DNA of 6,747 nt from Spirochaetaceae bacterium. Its GTDB lineage: Bacteria; Spirochaetota; Spirochaetia; Treponematales; Rectinemataceae. The stretch spans positions 1 through 6,747 of the forward strand of contig JAEUJG010000483.1 in the NCBI GenBank assembly GCA_016794765.1, given 5' to 3'. The notes under the pieces are model-generated. The model had not been told where the DNA came from, did no database searches, and saw only the letters and a program-made list of their open reading frames with translations. The position numbers and the translations under genes are program-made. Below are positions 4,747 to 6,747 of the stretch, one piece after another; position 1 is the first letter of the stretch, and each line of letters opens with the position of its first letter.

Positions 4747-6747
4747 CTACTCCACCGTGATGCGAATCTCGCCGTTTTCGACGTCGGCGACGGCCTTGCC
4801 GCCTTCGGACAGCTTGCCGAACAGGACCTCGTCGACGAAGAAGGTCTTGATCTTGTCCTCGACAAGGCGCGCGATGTTGCGGGCGCCGAATTCGCGGGAG
4901 TAGCCCTTTTCGGCGAGGTGCTTGACGAGGCCCTCGGTGACGACGAGCTCGACCTTCTTTTCCGTCAGCTGGGCGCGGAAATCGTCGATCGCCTTGACGA
5001 CGATCTTTTCGATGACCGCCGGCGGGAGGCCTTCGAAGCGCACGACCGCGTCCAGGCGGTTGCGGAATTCGGGGGTGAAGGCGCGCTCGACCGCTTCGTT
5101 CAGGGCGGTGTCGGTGATGGCGCGCTCGCCGAAACCGATGAGGCTCTTGCCGATGTCGCGGGCGCCCGCGTTGGAGGTCATGATCAGGATGACGTTCCGG
5201 AAGTCGGCCTTGCGTCCCTGGTTGTCGGTCAGGGTCGCGTAGTCCATGATCTGGAGGAGGATGTTGTAGACGTCGGGGTGGGCCTTCTCGATCTCATCGA
5301 GAAGGAGCACGGCGTGCGGCGTCTTGCGGACGGCGTCGGTGAGGAGTCCGCCCTCCTCGTAGCCGACGTAGCCGGGAGGCGAGCCGATGAGCCGGCTTAC
5401 CGTGTGCTTTTCCTGGTACTCGGACATGTCATAGCGGTGCAGGGCGATGCCGAGGCTCCGCGACAGCTGGCGGGCGAGCTCGGTCTTGCCGACGCCGGTC
5501 GGGCCGACGAAGAGGAAGTTCGCCACCGGCTTGTCCGGCGAGCGGAAGCCGGCGCGGCTGCGCTTGACGGCCCTGGTTACCGCCTCGACGGCGGCGTCCT
5601 GGCCGAAAACCTCGCGCTTCAGGTCGGCTTCCAGGGACGCGAGCTTGTCCTTCTCCGACATGGAAACCGAGCGCTCCGGGATGCGGGCGATCTTGGCGAC
5701 GACGGTTTCGATTTCCTTGGCGGTGATGGAGATCACCTCTTCCTCGTGGACCGGGGCGGTCGCCTGGTCCGAGGCGCCGGCGGGCGGCGAACCGGCCTCG
5801 TAGGTCGGGGGCGTGTCGACGAGCATGCCGTCCAAGGCCTGCTCGGGAAGCGCCGCTTCGCCTTCGGGCGGCGGGGGGGCTTCGGCCGCGGGCTTGTCGC
5901 CGGCGGGCTCCTCGAGCCTCTTTTCCGGTTCCCGGGCCTGCTCTTCCTTGAAGGCGTGCATGCGCGCCCAGGCGCCGGCCTCGTCGATCACGTCGATGGC
6001 CTTGTCGGGCAGGCGGCGTTCGGTGATGTACTGGGCGGAGAGGCGGACGGCGAGCTCGAGCGCCTCGTCGGAGTAGGTGACCTTGTGGTATTCCTCGTAC
6101 TTGGAACGCAGGCCCTTCAGGATTTCCACGGTCTCGCCCTGCGTGGGCTCGACGATGTCGATCTTCTGGAAGCGCCGGGAGAGGGCGCGGTCCTTGTCGA
6201 AGTACTTGTTGTACTCGTCGTAGGTCGTGGAGCCGACGCAGCGGAGCTTGCCGCTCGTCAGGGCGGGCTTCAGGAGGTTGGAGGCGTCGAGGGAGCCGCC
6301 GGACACGGCGCCGGCGCCGACGATCGTGTGGATCTCGTCGATGAAGAGGATGGCGCGGTCCTTCTTGAGGAGCTCGTCGACCACGCGCTTCACCCGTTCC
6401 TCGAAGTCGCCGCGGAACTTGGTGCCGGCCAGGAGGGCGCCCATGTCGAGGGCGTAGATCGTGTAGCCGCGGAGGCGCGGCGGCACGTCGCCCGCGACGA
6501 TGCGCTGGGCCAGGCCTTCCGTGATCGCCGTCTTGCCGACGCCGGCGTCGCCGACGTGGATCGGATTGTTCTTGAGGCGGCGGCAAAGCACCTGGACCGT
6601 CCGCTCGATCTCGGGCGTGCGGCCGATGACGGGCTCGAGCTTGCCCTCCCGGGCGAGCTTGGTGAGGTCGCTCGTGAAGCGCTCCAGGGGACCGACGCGG
6701 CCGCCCTGGCGGGGTTTCCGCTCGGGCCGCTCCTCGTGGCTCTCTTC
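4747..6747 (-). CDS. clpA: ATP-dependent Clp protease ATP-binding subunit ClpA (N terminus beyond window)
   Basis: Hexameric AAA+ unfoldase that feeds substrates to the ClpP peptidase in the cytoplasm and, with ClpS, degrades N-degron proteins. The visible 666 codons start in the charged linker after the N domain, so roughly 140-150 residues are missing by comparison with E. coli ClpA. Fragment residues: D1 Walker A GDAGVGKT 66-73, D1 pore loop KFRG at about 111, Walker B ILFIDEIHT at about 133, sensor-1 GSTTYDEY at about 172, Arg finger region DRALSRRF at about 186. D2 has Walker A GPTGVGKT at about 415, pore loop GYVG at about 459, Walker B VLLLDEIEKAHPD, sensor MTSNAG, Arg finger FTPEFRNRLD and sensor-2 FGAR. 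A ClpP-docking loop reads IGF (about 537-539). ClpA rather than ClpB/ClpC is supported by this loop, by VIDEAGAWARM, by VVAKIARIPERSVS and by the lack of a coiled-coil middle domain. Oddity: about 70 low-complexity residues at 267-336. The stop is TAG. The start and any upstream clpS lie outside the window. Confidence 0.96.
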   Translation of the reverse strand, partial: EESHEERPERKPRQGGRVGPLERFTSDLTKLAREGKLEPVIGRTPEIERTVQVLCRRLKNNPIHVGDAGVGKTAITEGLAQRIVAGDVPPRLRGYTIYALDMGALLAGTKFRGDFEERVKRVVDELLKKDRAILFIDEIHTIVGAGAVSGGSLDASNLLKPALTSGKLRCVGSTTYDEYNKYFDKDRALSRRFQKIDIVEPTQGETVEILKGLRSKYEEYHKVTYSDEALELAVRLSAQYITERRLPDKAIDVIDEAGAWARMHAFKEEQAREPEKRLEEPAGDKPAAEAPPPPEGEAALPEQALDGMLVDTPPTYEAGSPPAGASDQATAPVHEEEVISITAKEIETVVAKIARIPERSVSMSEKDKLASLEADLKREVFGQDAAVEAVTRAVKRSRAGFRSPDKPVANFLFVGPTGVGKTELARQLSRSLGIALHRYDMSEYQEKHTVSRLIGSPPGYVGYEEGGLLTDAVRKTPHAVLLLDEIEKAHPDVYNILLQIMDYATLTDNQGRKADFRNVILIMTSNAGARDIGKSLIGFGERAITDTALNEAVERAFTPEFRNRLDAVVRFEGLPPAVIEKIVVKAIDDFRAQLTEKKVELVVTEGLVKHLAEKGYSREFGARNIARLVEDKIKTFFVDEVLFGKLSEGGKAVADVENGEIRITVE
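5740..5949 (-). other. Low-complexity Pro/Ala/Glu-rich insert in ClpA between D1 and D2
   Basis: This in-frame segment encodes about 70 residues (fragment residues about 267-336) rich in Pro, Ala, Glu and Gly, including runs such as EAPPPPEGEAALPEQ and EAGSPPAGASDQ. It has no predicted secondary structure by eye. It sits after VIDEAGAWARMHAF and before ISITAKEIETVVAKIARIPE. As I recall E. coli ClpA, this junction is only around ten residues long. The same junction carries the middle domain of ClpB and ClpC. The flanking D1 and D2 motifs are intact and in frame, so it is an insertion and not a frameshift. Confidence 0.8.

Noticed and set aside
3591..4865. Upstream extension of the aat reading frame to 4865
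   Set aside because: The extension runs out of frame through the PAP2 gene and into clpA; homology to the Aat family starts only after the Met at 3590.
5429..6586. Minus-strand 385-codon frame inside clpA
   Set aside because: Arg/Pro/Gly-rich shadow of the ClpA frame, with no motif of its own.

Overview
The window is a GC-rich bacterial segment in which every gene I can support is read from the minus strand. In order of transcription these are the 3' two-thirds of clpA (cut by the right edge), a PAP2-superfamily membrane phosphatase, aat, a B12-binding-type radical SAM protein, and the 5' part of a TPR-repeat protein (cut by the left edge). Coding density is very high. No tRNA, rRNA, CRISPR, insertion sequence or integrase is visible, and no stretch over 130 bases lacks a gene. 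I cannot name the organism. The wording of the ClpA D1 module (NNPIHVGDAGVGKT, LDASNLLKP, FDKDRALSRRFQKIDI) reminds me of spirochaete ClpA, but that is recall and not a comparison I could run.

Layout: clpA runs from 6747 (partial) to 4747. A 128-base gap with two hairpins follows. The PAP2 gene (4618-3587) overlaps aat (3590-2808) by an ATGA. Four bases separate aat from the radical SAM gene (2803-968). A 62-base gap then leads to the TPR gene, which starts near 905 and is still open at base 1. The PAP2, aat and radical SAM genes are almost certainly one translationally coupled unit. clpA may be part of it or may end at the hairpins.

How the genes may work together: ClpA (unfoldase of the ClpAP protease) and Aat (which adds Leu/Phe to protein N termini) are the degrader and the writer of the bacterial N-degron (N-end rule) pathway, and the two genes are neighbours in many bacteria. 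The adaptor gene clpS is not in the window and would be expected beyond the right edge. The PAP2 protein and the radical SAM protein are not known members of that pathway. Their tight packing around aat is the most interesting contextual signal here, together with a roughly 70-residue Pro/Ala/Glu-rich insert in ClpA at the site where ClpB and ClpC carry their regulatory middle domain.
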